64,000 nucleotides of DNA from CAZPAV01 sp964584755. GTDB lineage: Bacteria; Actinomycetota; Acidimicrobiia; Spongiisociales; UBA5794. Below, piece by piece: positions 26,351 to 35,700 of the stretch. Within the stretch, counting starts at the first letter, position 1; each line of letters begins with the position of its first letter. Where the stretch lies: positions 1 through 64,000 of the forward strand of contig CAZPAV010000008.1 in the NCBI GenBank assembly GCA_964584755.1, given 5' to 3'. The translations under genes were made by a program, and so were the position numbers. Under the pieces are notes generated by a model. That model had not been told where the DNA came from, searched no databases, and worked only from the letters and a program-made list of their open reading frames with translations.

Positions 26351-27010
26351 TCAGAACAGCCGCAGGACGGGGGAGTCGAGACCGGCGAGCTCCTCGTGAT
26401 CGACCTCCAACCAGGCGATCCCCCGATCCTCGGCGAGGACCCGGGCCTGGGGCTTGACGACCTCGGCCACGAGCATCCCGCGCACCGGTGCGAGCCGCTC
26501 GTCCCGGCCGAGGAACTCGAGGTACCGGCCGAGCTGCTCCACACCGTCGATCTCGCCGCGCCGTTTCACCTCGACGGCGAGCGTGACCCCCGCGCCGTCC
26601 CGGCAGAGCAGATCCACCGGTCCCACCGGGGTCGGGTACTCCCGCCGGATGAGTGTCGTGCCCGCTCCCAGGATCTCGGGCCGCTCGGCGAGGAGGCGCT
26701 GCAGGTCCGCCTCGACACCGTCCTTCTGCAGCCCCGGATCCTCTCCTAGCGCGATGGTCGTTGCGAAGTGGATCTCGTGGAAGACGATGACGAGCCGCTC
26801 CCCCCGGCCGTTCGTCACCACCCACCGACCCTCCTCCTCGAGGAGGTGGTTCGGGGCGTTCATCCAGTTCAGCGGCTTGTAGGCGCCGCCGTCGGCATGG
26901 ACGGCGACGCACCCGTCCGCCTTCACCATGACGAGCCGCGTCGCCCGGGGGAGGCGGGCGCTGAGGCGCCCCTCGTACTCGACGGTGCACTCGGCGACGA
27001 CGATCCGCAT
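26351..27010 (-). CDS. nucS: NucS/EndoMS mismatch-specific endonuclease
   Basis: The 219-residue protein has the N-terminal dimerisation/DNA-binding domain (MRIVVAECTVEYEGRL, ADGCVAVHADGGAYKPLNWMNAPNHL) and a C-terminal PD-(D/E)xK nuclease domain: GPVDLLCRD, LAVEVKRRGEIDGVEQLGRYLEFL. It cuts both strands at mismatches and takes the place of MutS-MutL in most actinobacteria and some archaea. This is a strong lineage marker. It is tail to tail with the sigma factor gene. Confidence 0.95.
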   Translation of the reverse strand: MRIVVAECTVEYEGRLSARLPRATRLVMVKADGCVAVHADGGAYKPLNWMNAPNHLLEEEGRWVVTNGRGERLVIVFHEIHFATTIALGEDPGLQKDGVEADLQRLLAERPEILGAGTTLIRREYPTPVGPVDLLCRDGAGVTLAVEVKRRGEIDGVEQLGRYLEFLGRDERLAPVRGMLVAEVVKPQARVLAEDRGIAWLEVDHEELAGLDSPVLRLF

Positions 27011-27018
27011 GCCCGGAG

Positions 27019-27024
27019 AGGATA
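27019..27024 (-). promoter_or_regulatory. TATCCT, putative leaderless -10 box for nucS
   Basis: On the minus strand TATCCT ends eight bases before the ATG at 27010. Confidence 0.4.
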
Positions 27025-27042
27025 CGCCCTCCCTGGCCGCCG

Positions 27043-28743
27043 CTACCTCCCGCAGCCGTCCGGCAGCGAGTACCGGGCGTCGGCGGCGAGTCCCTCGGCC
27101 TGCAGCGTCATGCCGTCGGGGAGCCGCACCTCGACGTCGACCCGGGTCGTCCTCCCCAGTCCGAGGTGGGCGATCGGCAGGACGCCGGCGCTGTAGCCGC
27201 GGCTCACCGTCAGGTCGGCGGAGCCGAGCAGGGCGGCCGGGTCCCCCAGCCCGCCGGCGGCGAAGACGAGGACCCTTCCTCCGACCCCGGATCCCCACCG
27301 CGGGTCGACGCCCACCTCGATCCAGTGCCCCGAGGCACCGACGTTGCGGAGCAGGCGGGTGGGGAGCTGCGGGAAGAACTCCACGAGGAGCACGTCGAGT
27401 CGTCCGTCGTGGTCGACGTCGGCAGCCGGCGCGGTGACCCAGTACTGCGCGTCTCCGAGACCGGCCGGAGCCGCGAACCGAGGGATGCCGTCGCGCACGC
27501 CGAGGCCCCGGAACACGGCCGGACGGGTGCCGCCCTCGGCCGAGGCGGAGGTGAGGATGTCGGGGATCCCGTCGTTGTCGAGGTCGACGATCTCCACGTG
27601 GGGCGCCTTCGTCGGAAGCGGGACGAGCCCGGCCGCCTCCGTCGCCTCCACGAAGGCGACCGACGTGTCCGAGCGGTTGAGGAACAGACGCACCGGCGCC
27701 GGCACGCCGAAGTCGACCGTGCTGTTGAAGTGCTGGCCGATGACGAGGTCGGGACGCCCGTCCCCGTCGACGTCGCCGAACGCGGCGCCGGCCGGATCGT
27801 CCTCGTTGCCGTACGGTTCCCAGGCGAACCGGCCCGGGAGCGCCTCGACGAACCGGTCCCCGGCGTCGAGGAAGAGGCGGTCGTCGCCGGCGACGAAGAG
27901 ATCGACGTCGCCGTCCCCGTCGACGTCGGAGGTGGCCACACCGAGGCCGGCGAGGTGGTCGGGCAGGCCCACCGCGACGGTCTCGTCGCGGAACCGGAGG
28001 CCACCGAGGTTCCGGTAGAACCGGCTCCGACCCCCCCGCCAGCGGTCCACGGCCACGAAGAGGTCGAGCCGGCCGTCCCCGTCGAGGTCGAGGAACCCCA
28101 ACGAGCGGGCTCCGAGCTCGGGGTCGATCCCGGGCTCCGGGACCGGGACGAAGCGGCCGCCCCGGTTCTCGTACACGTCGGTGCGGTGCGCACCCGGCTT
28201 CCCCGGCTTCACGTTCCGGCTGAGGACGAGGTCCGGGTCGCCGTCGCCATCGAGATCGGCGAACGCCGCGGCCGAGGTCCTTCCCCGGACGGTGGGGAAG
28301 GCGAGGTCGGGGGTGAACCCGCCCGGACCACCCCGCAGGAGCCGGTCCGGAGCCGGTCCCTCCGCCCCACGCACACGGTACCGGGCCACGGGCCGGTCGG
28401 CGAAGGTCCCCACGACGAGATCGGCCCATCCGTCTCCATCCACGTCACCGAAGGCGGCCGCGTGGGCGAACATCCCCCGGAGGGGATCGAGGAGTCCCGT
28501 CTCCGCGGTGACGTCGGCGAAGGCGATCCCCTCCGGACCGACTCCCGGCGACGCCGTCCAGCACGGGGTCGGTCCCGTCGAGGAGGGAGCCGGCGTGGGG
28601 AGGGAGGAAGCGGTCGTCGCCGCCGGAGCCGGCGCGACCGTCGTCGACGGCGGTGGTGGTGGTGTAGCCGGAGGGGTCGCCGGCGGTGAGACGGTCGACG
28701 CACAGCCTGCGGCGAGGAGGACGAGGGCCAGGAGCCGGGTCAC
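27043..28743 (-). CDS. Lipoprotein with FG-GAP/VCBS repeats and ASPIC/UnbV domain
   Basis: The 566-residue protein has a lipobox (LLAAGC, Cys14), a Pro/Thr/Ala linker to about 60, then seven or more repeats with DxDGDGxxD calcium loops (for example FGDVDGDGWADLVVG, FADLDGDGDPDLVLS). These form an integrin-like beta-propeller. The last 110 residues match the ASPIC/UnbV module often found after such propellers (GSGVGGRVLVFAAG, SRGYSAGVLPIAHLGLG). It is exposed on the cell surface and probably binds a ligand or calcium. The GTG start overlaps the stop of the next propeller lipoprotein gene upstream. Confidence 0.87.
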   Translation of the reverse strand: MTRLLALVLLAAGCASTVSPPATPPATPPPPPSTTVAPAPAATTASSLPTPAPSSTGPTPCWTASPGVGPEGIAFADVTAETGLLDPLRGMFAHAAAFGDVDGDGWADLVVGTFADRPVARYRVRGAEGPAPDRLLRGGPGGFTPDLAFPTVRGRTSAAAFADLDGDGDPDLVLSRNVKPGKPGAHRTDVYENRGGRFVPVPEPGIDPELGARSLGFLDLDGDGRLDLFVAVDRWRGGRSRFYRNLGGLRFRDETVAVGLPDHLAGLGVATSDVDGDGDVDLFVAGDDRLFLDAGDRFVEALPGRFAWEPYGNEDDPAGAAFGDVDGDGRPDLVIGQHFNSTVDFGVPAPVRLFLNRSDTSVAFVEATEAAGLVPLPTKAPHVEIVDLDNDGIPDILTSASAEGGTRPAVFRGLGVRDGIPRFAAPAGLGDAQYWVTAPAADVDHDGRLDVLLVEFFPQLPTRLLRNVGASGHWIEVGVDPRWGSGVGGRVLVFAAGGLGDPAALLGSADLTVSRGYSAGVLPIAHLGLGRTTRVDVEVRLPDGMTLQAEGLAADARYSLPDGCGR

Positions 28744-30164
28744 GGCAGGGTCACCACCAGGAGCACGACCTCGCCGAAACCCCCCTCCGTGGCGAGCGGG
28801 GCGGCGTTCATCCCCACGAAGATCCGCCGCGTCGCGGGATCGAAGACGACGTCGTACGAGCCGCCGAGCCGCATCCCCAGCTTCGCCTCGACCGCCGGCT
28901 CCAAGAGGACGATGGTCTCCTGGTCACCGGTGGCGGTGTCGAGGGCGACGAGCGGCGCACCCCGCCGCCACGCCTCGCCATGGGCGACGGGCACCGAGTA
29001 GACGCGCCCCGCCGCGACGTCCAGGGCGAGGGAGGTCGTGTAGCCGGCGGCCGGCCCGAGGACGCGGATGTCGCCTCCCGGATCGAGCGCGAAGAAGATG
29101 TCGGGGTCCCGGGTCACCCCGTAGAGGACACCTCGCGCGTCGGGGGCGGTGGCGGCGCGCAGGAACTCCCCGGGCATCCGGTCGGCCAGCTCGGTGCGGA
29201 GACCCGTGGCCGGGTCGTACACGGCCAGCCGGCCTCCACCGAGGGACCAGTAGGCCCGGCCCGTCGCGGCGACGGCGATGGCCCGGTACCCGGTGTGGTC
29301 GGGGTCGTCGTCGGCGAACACGACCGCCCCCGAGGAAGGCGCGGTGACGACGAAGCGACCGTCGTCCTTCGCGAAGGGGTCCGCCGCCTCGGCGTAGAGG
29401 AGCGTGCCGTCGGGCGTCGCGGCCAAGGAGGGAACGCCGTGCTCGGGCACGAGCACCCCCCGGCTCGCCACGGTCCCGAACCGGGGGTCCACGGCGAGCA
29501 GGAGGTCTCCCCGGTAGCTCCCCCCGTAGGTGAGCCCACGTCGCGTCCCCCAGTACGTCGTGGTGAGGATCACGCCGCAGGGTCCTCGCACCATGGGGGC
29601 GTGGATCTTGCCGTACCCCCACTCCCCCGGTCGGTGGTCGACGAGGGAGAGGACGTCGAAGATCTGCCGGAGCGTGCCGGAGACGGGATCGAAGACGTAG
29701 CCGAAGGCGTTGCCGTCGGCACCGCGGTGGTCACCGATGGCGGAGAGGAATCGCCCGTCGTCGAGGACGATGCCCCGTCCCCACTGCGACCAGGGATTCC
29801 CCGCATACTCGGGGTGCGGGTAGACGACCGCCTCGACGCGGGGCGTGAGGTCGTCACCCTCCTCGAGGAGGACCGTACCGGCCCGCGGCCCGTCGGCCCA
29901 CGGGATCCCCCCCTCGACGGCACACGCCGCGACCGATGTGGCGGTGGTGGACGGCGCGAGGGAGGAGGTCGGTGCCGGCGGTGCGCCGGCGGCGCCGTCC
30001 CCGCTTCGCGGGGCGGGCACAGCGGGGGCGCCGGCCGTTCCCCGGTCGCCGCCGGCCGCCGGCGCGGTCGCACTCGGCGCGGACAGGGCGGTCGTGGTCG
30101 GCACCGCGACGCAGGCGGCGCCGAGGAGGGCGATCCCCACCGCCACCGCACCGAGTCGCATCAC
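28740..30164 (-). CDS. Lipoprotein with beta-propeller domain
   Basis: The 474-residue protein has a lipobox (LLGAAC, Cys18) and a Thr/Ser/Ala/Pro linker to about 85. A repeated beta-sheet domain follows, of propeller type, with units such as GYVFDPVSGTLRQIFD, LAVYDPATGLRTELAD and LVALDTATGDQETI. It has no clear catalytic residues. ATG at 30164 has GGAGGGGGAC upstream. Its stop overlaps the FG-GAP lipoprotein start, so the two surface proteins are made together and may form one complex. The function is unknown. Confidence 0.8.
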   Translation of the reverse strand: MMRLGAVAVGIALLGAACVAVPTTTALSAPSATAPAAGGDRGTAGAPAVPAPRSGDGAAGAPPAPTSSLAPSTTATSVAACAVEGGIPWADGPRAGTVLLEEGDDLTPRVEAVVYPHPEYAGNPWSQWGRGIVLDDGRFLSAIGDHRGADGNAFGYVFDPVSGTLRQIFDVLSLVDHRPGEWGYGKIHAPMVRGPCGVILTTTYWGTRRGLTYGGSYRGDLLLAVDPRFGTVASRGVLVPEHGVPSLAATPDGTLLYAEAADPFAKDDGRFVVTAPSSGAVVFADDDPDHTGYRAIAVAATGRAYWSLGGGRLAVYDPATGLRTELADRMPGEFLRAATAPDARGVLYGVTRDPDIFFALDPGGDIRVLGPAAGYTTSLALDVAAGRVYSVPVAHGEAWRRGAPLVALDTATGDQETIVLLEPAVEAKLGMRLGGSYDVVFDPATRRIFVGMNAAPLATEGGFGEVVLLVVTLP

Positions 30165-30205
30165 GTCCCCCTCCTTCGGGGAGGGACGTTACCCGGGAGG
30201 TCTCG

Positions 30206-31609
30206 TTACCCGACGGCCCCTTCCATCTGGAGCTCGATGAGCCGGTTCAGCTCGACGGCGTACTCCATGGGGAGCTCCTTGACGATGGGCTCGATGAAGC
30301 CGGCGACGATCATCGCCGTGGCCTGCTCCTCACTCAGTCCCCGGGTCATGAGGTAGAAGAGCTGGTCGTCCCCGACCTTGGACACCGTGGCCTCGTGGCC
30401 GATCCGGACGTCGGCGTCCTCGATCTCCATGTAGGGGTACGTGTCGGAACGCGAGTCCTCGTCGAGGATGAGGGCGTCGCAGCGCACGAAGGAACGGGCG
30501 TTCTCCGCCCCCGGCTCCACCCGCACGAGCCCGCGGTACGCCGACCGTCCCCCGCCCTTGCTGATGGACTTCGACGTGATGAGGGACGTGGTGTTCGGGG
30601 CGGCGTGGACCATCTTCGCTCCGGTGTCGAGGTGTTGCCCCTCCCCGGCGAAGGCGATCGACAGCACCTCGCCGTGGGCCCCCTCCCCCATGAGCCAGAC
30701 GGCCGGGTACTTGGCCGTCACCTTCGACCCGAGGTTGCCGTCGATCCACTCCATGGTGGCGTTCCGGTAGGCGACCGCCCGCTTCGTCACGAGGTTGTAC
30801 ACGTTCGTCGACCAGTTCTGGATCGTCGAGTAGCGGCAACGGGCGCCCTCCTTGACGACGATCTCCACCACCGCGGCGTGGAGGGAGTCGCTCGAGTAGA
30901 TGGGCGCCGAGCATCCCTCCACGTAGTGCACGTACGCCCCCTCGTCGACGATGATGAGGGTGCGCTCGAACTGGCCCATGTTCTCGGCGTTGATCCGGAA
31001 GTACGCCTGGAGGGGCTGGTCGAGATGGACTCCGGGCGGCACGTAGATGAACGACCCCCCCGACCACACCGCGGAGTTCAGCGCGGCGAGCTTGTTGTCC
31101 CCGGGGGGGATCACGGTGCCGAAGTACTCCCGGACGATGTCGGGGTGCTCCCGGACCGCGGTGTCCATGTCGCTGAAGAGGACGCCGAGGCGCTCGAGGT
31201 CCTCACGGTTGCGGTGGTAGACGACCTCGCTCTCGTACTGGGCGGTGACCCCGGCGAGGTACTTCCGTTCCGCCTCGGGGATGCCGAGACGCTCGTAGGT
31301 GGTCTTGATGGCCTCCGGGACCATGTCCCAGTCCGCCACCTGGCCCTCGGTGGGCTTGATGTAGTAGTAGATGTCGTCGAAGTCGATGTCCTCGAGGGCT
31401 CCGTCGGCCACCCACAACGGGAGCGGCTTGCGCAGGAAACGCCGGTACGCCTTGAGGCGGAAGTCGAGCATCCACGCCGGCTCGTGCTTCATCCGGGACA
31501 TCTCGCGGATGATCTCCTCGTCGAGACCCTTCTTGGGCTTGAAGACGTAGTCCTCCTCGTCCGCCCAACCGAGCTGGTACTTCCCGAGATCGATGTCGAC
31601 GGTGGCCAT
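30206..31609 (-). CDS. sufB: SufB, Fe-S cluster scaffold subunit
   Basis: The 467-residue protein starts MATVDIDLGKYQLGWADEEDYVFKPKKGLDEEI and has the SufB core: YYYIKPTEGQVADWD, SGGSFIYVPPGVHLDQPLQAYFRIN, VHYVEGCSAPIYSSDSLHAAVVEI and ENARSFVRCDALILDEDSRSDTYPYM. The conserved cysteine and glutamate used for cluster assembly are present. ATG at 31609 was chosen over an earlier start because GGAGGG lies upstream of it and the operator-like repeat lies before that. It stands alone, separated from sufD and both sufC genes. Confidence 0.94.
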   Translation of the reverse strand: MATVDIDLGKYQLGWADEEDYVFKPKKGLDEEIIREMSRMKHEPAWMLDFRLKAYRRFLRKPLPLWVADGALEDIDFDDIYYYIKPTEGQVADWDMVPEAIKTTYERLGIPEAERKYLAGVTAQYESEVVYHRNREDLERLGVLFSDMDTAVREHPDIVREYFGTVIPPGDNKLAALNSAVWSGGSFIYVPPGVHLDQPLQAYFRINAENMGQFERTLIIVDEGAYVHYVEGCSAPIYSSDSLHAAVVEIVVKEGARCRYSTIQNWSTNVYNLVTKRAVAYRNATMEWIDGNLGSKVTAKYPAVWLMGEGAHGEVLSIAFAGEGQHLDTGAKMVHAAPNTTSLITSKSISKGGGRSAYRGLVRVEPGAENARSFVRCDALILDEDSRSDTYPYMEIEDADVRIGHEATVSKVGDDQLFYLMTRGLSEEQATAMIVAGFIEPIVKELPMEYAVELNRLIELQMEGAVG

Positions 31610-31631
31610 GGAGAGGTCCCTCCGTATTTGC

Positions 31632-31654
31632 ACTATGGCGATAGTCGCATTGTA
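31632..31654 (-). promoter_or_regulatory. sufB promoter with operator-like inverted repeat
   Basis: On the minus strand TACAAT (31654-31649) is a near-consensus -10 box. Three bases later lies ACTAT-CGCC-ATAGT (31645-31632), a perfect 5-base-arm inverted repeat across the expected transcription start. This AT-containing dyad stands out from the GC-rich surroundings and is placed where a repressor would block initiation. Suf operons of actinobacteria are often controlled by an Fe-S sensing repressor (SufR), which is not in this window. Confidence 0.6.
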
Positions 31655-31685
31655 GGCAGGCGCGGTGACGCACCGGACCAGGTCC

Positions 31686-32516
31686 TCACGCCACCGCGAG
31701 GAGGACGATACCGGCCGCGATGACGAGGGCCCCCTCGAGCCGTCGCCGCCCCATCGGCTCGCCGAGGAGGAGCCACCCTCCGAGCGCCCCGAACACCACG
31801 GAGGTCTCGCGGAGGGCGGCGACGAGTCCCACGGGCGCGCTACGGGCGGCGAGGAGTACGAGCGCGTAGGCGACGAGGGACGCGGCGCCGCCCAGGGCGT
31901 GACGCCACCCCTCCTCGCGGAGGATGCGCCCGAGGCGTGCCGGGGAACGCCGGAGGAGCACCACCGGGGTGAAGAGGAGGGCGTTTCCGACGAACACCGC
32001 CACCGTGTAACGGAGGCTCTCGGTCCCGGCCCGGACCGCCGCGGTGTCGACGAGCATGTACGTCGCGATGGTGAGACCGGTGGCCAGGGCGAAGGGGAGG
32101 CCCCGGCCGGGGCGTCCCCGCAGACCGATGACGAGGATCCCCGCGGTCACCACCACCACCGCCAGACCTCCGAGGAGGTCGGGTCGGTCGGCCAGGAGGA
32201 GGATCCCGCCCACGGTGACGAGCAGGGGCGCGCTGCCGCGGGCGATCGGGTACACCACCGACAGGTCCCCCGCCTCGTACGCGGCGGCGAGGGTGACGCC
32301 GTAGAACACGTGCACCACGCTCGAGACGAGCACGAAGCCCCACAGGCTCCACGGCACGCCGCCCCCGGTCAGGAGCGCCGGCAGGAACACGAGCGCACCG
32401 AAGGTGATCTGCAACCAGGCAGCGACGAGCCGATCCCGACTCGACTTCACCACGAGGTTCCACGCGGCGTGCAGGAGAGCGGCGGCGAGGACGATCGCCA
32501 GCGCGATGGGTGGCAT
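31686..32516 (-). CDS. DMT/EamA-family transporter
   Basis: The 276-residue protein has ten predicted membrane helices in two EamA repeats: AIVLAAALLHAAWNLVVKSS at the start, YPIARGSAPLLVTVGGILLLADR, and AALRETSVVFGALGGWLLLGEPMGRRRLEGALVIAAGIVLL at the end. These proteins usually export metabolites or amino acids; the substrate is unknown. I chose ATG at 32516; upstream in-frame codons give Arg/Ser/Pro-rich sequence over the RNA hairpins. A TAGCCT box lies on the minus strand at 32547-32542. Confidence 0.85.
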   Translation of the reverse strand: MPPIALAIVLAAALLHAAWNLVVKSSRDRLVAAWLQITFGALVFLPALLTGGGVPWSLWGFVLVSSVVHVFYGVTLAAAYEAGDLSVVYPIARGSAPLLVTVGGILLLADRPDLLGGLAVVVVTAGILVIGLRGRPGRGLPFALATGLTIATYMLVDTAAVRAGTESLRYTVAVFVGNALLFTPVVLLRRSPARLGRILREEGWRHALGGAASLVAYALVLLAARSAPVGLVAALRETSVVFGALGGWLLLGEPMGRRRLEGALVIAAGIVLLAVA

Positions 32517-32564
32517 GGGTTCCCTTGATCCGGTCCGCTCGAGGCTACCGCCGCTCGTCCCGGA

Positions 32565-32667
32565 CGAGCGAAGGACCCGGCTCCGGCCGGGTCCTTCGCT
32601 CGGCGGGCTCCCGGACGGGGAACGAGTGGGAGTGGGGGAAGACCGGGTCCGTCCGGGCCGCTCGCCT
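32565..32667 (-). ncRNA. Candidate small RNA, about 103 nt, with C-rich loop
   Basis: In the 214-base gap between gltB and the DMT gene, a TACAAT box (32679-32674, minus strand) is followed by a 9-bp stem (32657-32649 with 618-610; arms CCCGGACGG/CCGTCCGGG) closing a 30-nt loop rich in C (runs of CCCCC and CCC). A perfect 17-bp stem with a 4-nt loop (32602-32586 with 581-565) then follows. The DMT gene has its own later promoter box, so this looks like an independent transcript. A C-rich loop before a terminator stem recalls actinobacterial 6C-type RNAs, but identity is not established. Confidence 0.5.
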
Positions 32668-32673
32668 GTGATG

Positions 32674-32679
32674 ATTGTA
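32674..32679 (-). promoter_or_regulatory. TACAAT, putative -10 box for the candidate small RNA
   Basis: The same hexamer as at sufB; expected transcription start is near 32667. No -35 match is seen. Confidence 0.4.
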
Positions 32680-32701
32680 ACGCTCAACGATCCCGAGGTG
32701 T

Positions 32702-32720
32702 TCCCGCGTTCGGCGCGGGA
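32702..32720 (-). terminator. Hairpin after gltB
   Basis: TCCCGCG and CGCGGGA pair around five bases, starting 11 bases after the gltB stop. There is no T-run, as is common in high-GC actinobacteria. Confidence 0.5.
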
Positions 32721-32730
32721 CGCCGAGACC

Positions 32731-35700
32731 TCACCCCCGGGAGACGCCCACCGCGTCGACCGAGCCGGTCGCCCGACGGCGAACCAGAGGGGGGCGCAGG
32801 ATCCAGAAGCGCTCCCGCTCCTGGTCCCAGCGGGTGAGGATCTCCCGTGCCCGCCGGCTCCCCGTCCATCGCACGTGCGCCTCGAGCAGGTCCCGCAGCC
32901 GCGCCGCGTCGTCCTCGGTGGGACGGGCCACCGGCGGCGCGGTCGCCGCGAAGGCCCGCTTCGCCCGATGCTCCGGATCCCAGACGTACAGCGTCCCTCC
33001 CGTCATGCCGGCCGCGGTGTTGCGGCCCACCGACCCCAGCACGACGACGACCCCGCCCGTCATGTACTCGCAGCCGTGGTCCCCGGAGCCTTCCACGACG
33101 GCGGTGGCCCCGGAGTTGCGCACCGCGAAACGCTGTCCGACCCGCCCCGCCACGAACAGTCGGCCCCCCGTGGCCCCGTAGAGACACGCGTTCCCCGCCC
33201 CGTGGACCCGGCCCTCCTCACCGGCGATGGGCCGGATCGCGATGACCCCACCGCCCATCCCCTTCCCCACGTAGTCGTTCGCGGTGCCCTCGAGCTCGAT
33301 CCGCACCCCGCGGGCGAGGAAGGCGCCGAGGCTCTGGCCCGCCGTTCCCGAGAGCCGGACCCGGATCGACTCCTCGGCGAGGCCTGCGTCCCCGCGGATC
33401 TCGGCGATCTCCCCGGAGAGGCGGGTTCCGACGGAGCGGTCGGTGTTCTCCACCGGGTAGGCGAGCTCGAGCGGGAGCTCGCCACGGAAGGCGGCCCGGC
33501 CGTCGACGGCGAGCTGCTCCCCCAACGGCGACCGTTCCACCCGACGGAAGCTCCGATCCGCCCCGATGTCGGCGCGAACGAGGAGCCGGTCGAGGTCGGT
33601 GGCGACTCGCTGGCGCGGATCTCGCGCCCGCAGCAGATCGGCGCGGCCCACCAGCTCGTCGAGCGTCCGTGCCCCCATCCTCGCCATCCAGCGGCGAACG
33701 TCCTCGGCGAGGAACCGGAAGAGGTTGATGACGTGGTCGACCGATCCGGTGAACTTGGCCCGCAGGTCCTCGCGCTGGGTCGCGATCCCGGTCGGGCAGG
33801 TGTTCTCGTGACACCGGCGGACCATCTTGCACCCCAGGGCCAGGAGGATGGGTGTCCCGAACCCGAACCGGTCGGCGCCGAGGAGGGCGGCGACGACCAC
33901 GTCCCGCCCGGTACGGAACCCGCCGTCGCTCTCCACCGAGATGGTGCTGCGCAGCCCGTTGGCGACCAGCGCCTGATGCGCCTCGGCCAGCCCGATCTCC
34001 CAGGGGGACCCGGCGTGCTTGATGCTCACCAGCGGCGACGCCCCCGTTCCGCCCCCGTACCCGGAGATGAGCACGACGTCGGCGAGCGCCTTGGCCACCC
34101 CGACGGCGATCGTCCCCACCCCGGGACCCGACACGAGCTTCACCGAGACCCGGGCGAGCGGCTTGAAGGTCTTCAGGTCGTGGATGAGCTGCGCCAGGTC
34201 CTCGATGCTGTAGATGTCGTGGTGGGGCGGTGGGGAGATGAGCGTCACGCCCGGCTCGGTGTGGCGGAGCCGGGCGATCTCGGACGTCACCTTGTGCCCG
34301 GGGAGTTGTCCTCCCTCCCCCGGCTTCGACCCCTGCGCCATCTTGATCTGGAACTCCTCGGCGGAGGCGAGGTACCCCGGCGTGACGCCGAAACGACCGC
34401 TGGCCACCTGCTTGATGGCCGAGTTCCGGGGGGTGCCGTACCGGGCCGGGTCCTCGCCGCCCTCACCCGAGTTCGACCGCCCCCCGATGTGGTTCATCGC
34501 CTTGGCGATGGCCTCGTGTGCCTCCGGGGAGAGCGCGCCGAGCGACATCGCCGCCGCGGTGAACCGGCGCATGAGCCGCTCCACCGGCTCGACCTGTTCC
34601 AAGGGGACCTCGGGACCGAGCGGATCGATCTCGAGCAGGTCGCGCAGCTCCATGGCGGGCCGCTCCTCCTGGACGAGCCGGACGTACTCCTCGTACGCCT
34701 CCCAGTCCCCGCCGCGTACCGCCTTCTGGAGGGCGAGGACCGCCCGCGGCGCGTTGATGTGGGGGAGGCCGCCCCGTCGGTGCTTGTAGTACCCGCCCAC
34801 CTCCTCCTCGCCCTCGCCGAACCGGCGATGACGCTCGAGCACGTCCCGGGCGATCCGGGCGAAACCCGCCCCGCCCACCCGTCGCTCCACGTGACGGAAG
34901 GCGAGCGCGCACACCTCCTCGTCGAGCCCGATCGCCTCGAAGAGCTCCGAGCCGCGGTACGCGGAGATCGTGCAGATCCCCATCTTCGACATGATCTTCA
35001 GCAGCCCCTTCTCGAGCGCCCGCCGGTAGTTCTCCTGGGCCTCGACGACACCGGCGGGGACTCGCCCTGCGGCGGCCATCGCCCGGACCTGCTCGATGGC
35101 GAGGTACGGGTTCACCGCCGAGGCCCCGAAGGCCACGAGGCAGGCGAAGTCGTGGGCGTCGCGCGGCTCTGCCGACACCGCGACGATGGAGGCGTGGAGA
35201 CGAAGACCGGCGTCGATGAGCCGGTGATGGACGGCCCCCACGGCGAGGACCATGGGGATGGGCGCTCGGTTCGCGTCGACCTCCCGGTCGGAGAGGACGA
35301 GGATCGTGGCCCCGTCGCCCACGGCACGCTCGGCCCGGTCGCACAGCTCGCCGAGACCCCGGACGAGTCCCTCCACGCCGCGCTCGGCGGGGAACACCGC
35401 CTCCAGCCAGGCGGAGCGGAAGGCGGGGTCCTCCGAGCTGCACAGCTTCTCGATCTCCGTGTCGCTGAGGACCGGCGAGGGAAGCTCGATGAGGCGGGCC
35501 TGCTGTGGCGTCTCCTCGAGGAGGGAGCCGCGCCGTCCCACGTAGGTGCGCAGCGACATGACGAGGTTCTCCCGGATGGGGTCCATCGGCGGATTCGTGA
35601 CCTGGGCGAACGCCTGGTGGAAGAACCGGGTGAGACGCTGCGGAGCCTCGGAGAGGACCGCCAGTCCCGTGTCGTGCCCCATGGAGAGGATCGGCTCGTC

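Noticed and set aside
32517..32687. Upstream extension of the DMT transporter by 57 codons
   Set aside because: The extension is Arg/Ser/Pro-rich, lies across the RNA stem-loops, and the first helix begins right after the ATG at 32516.
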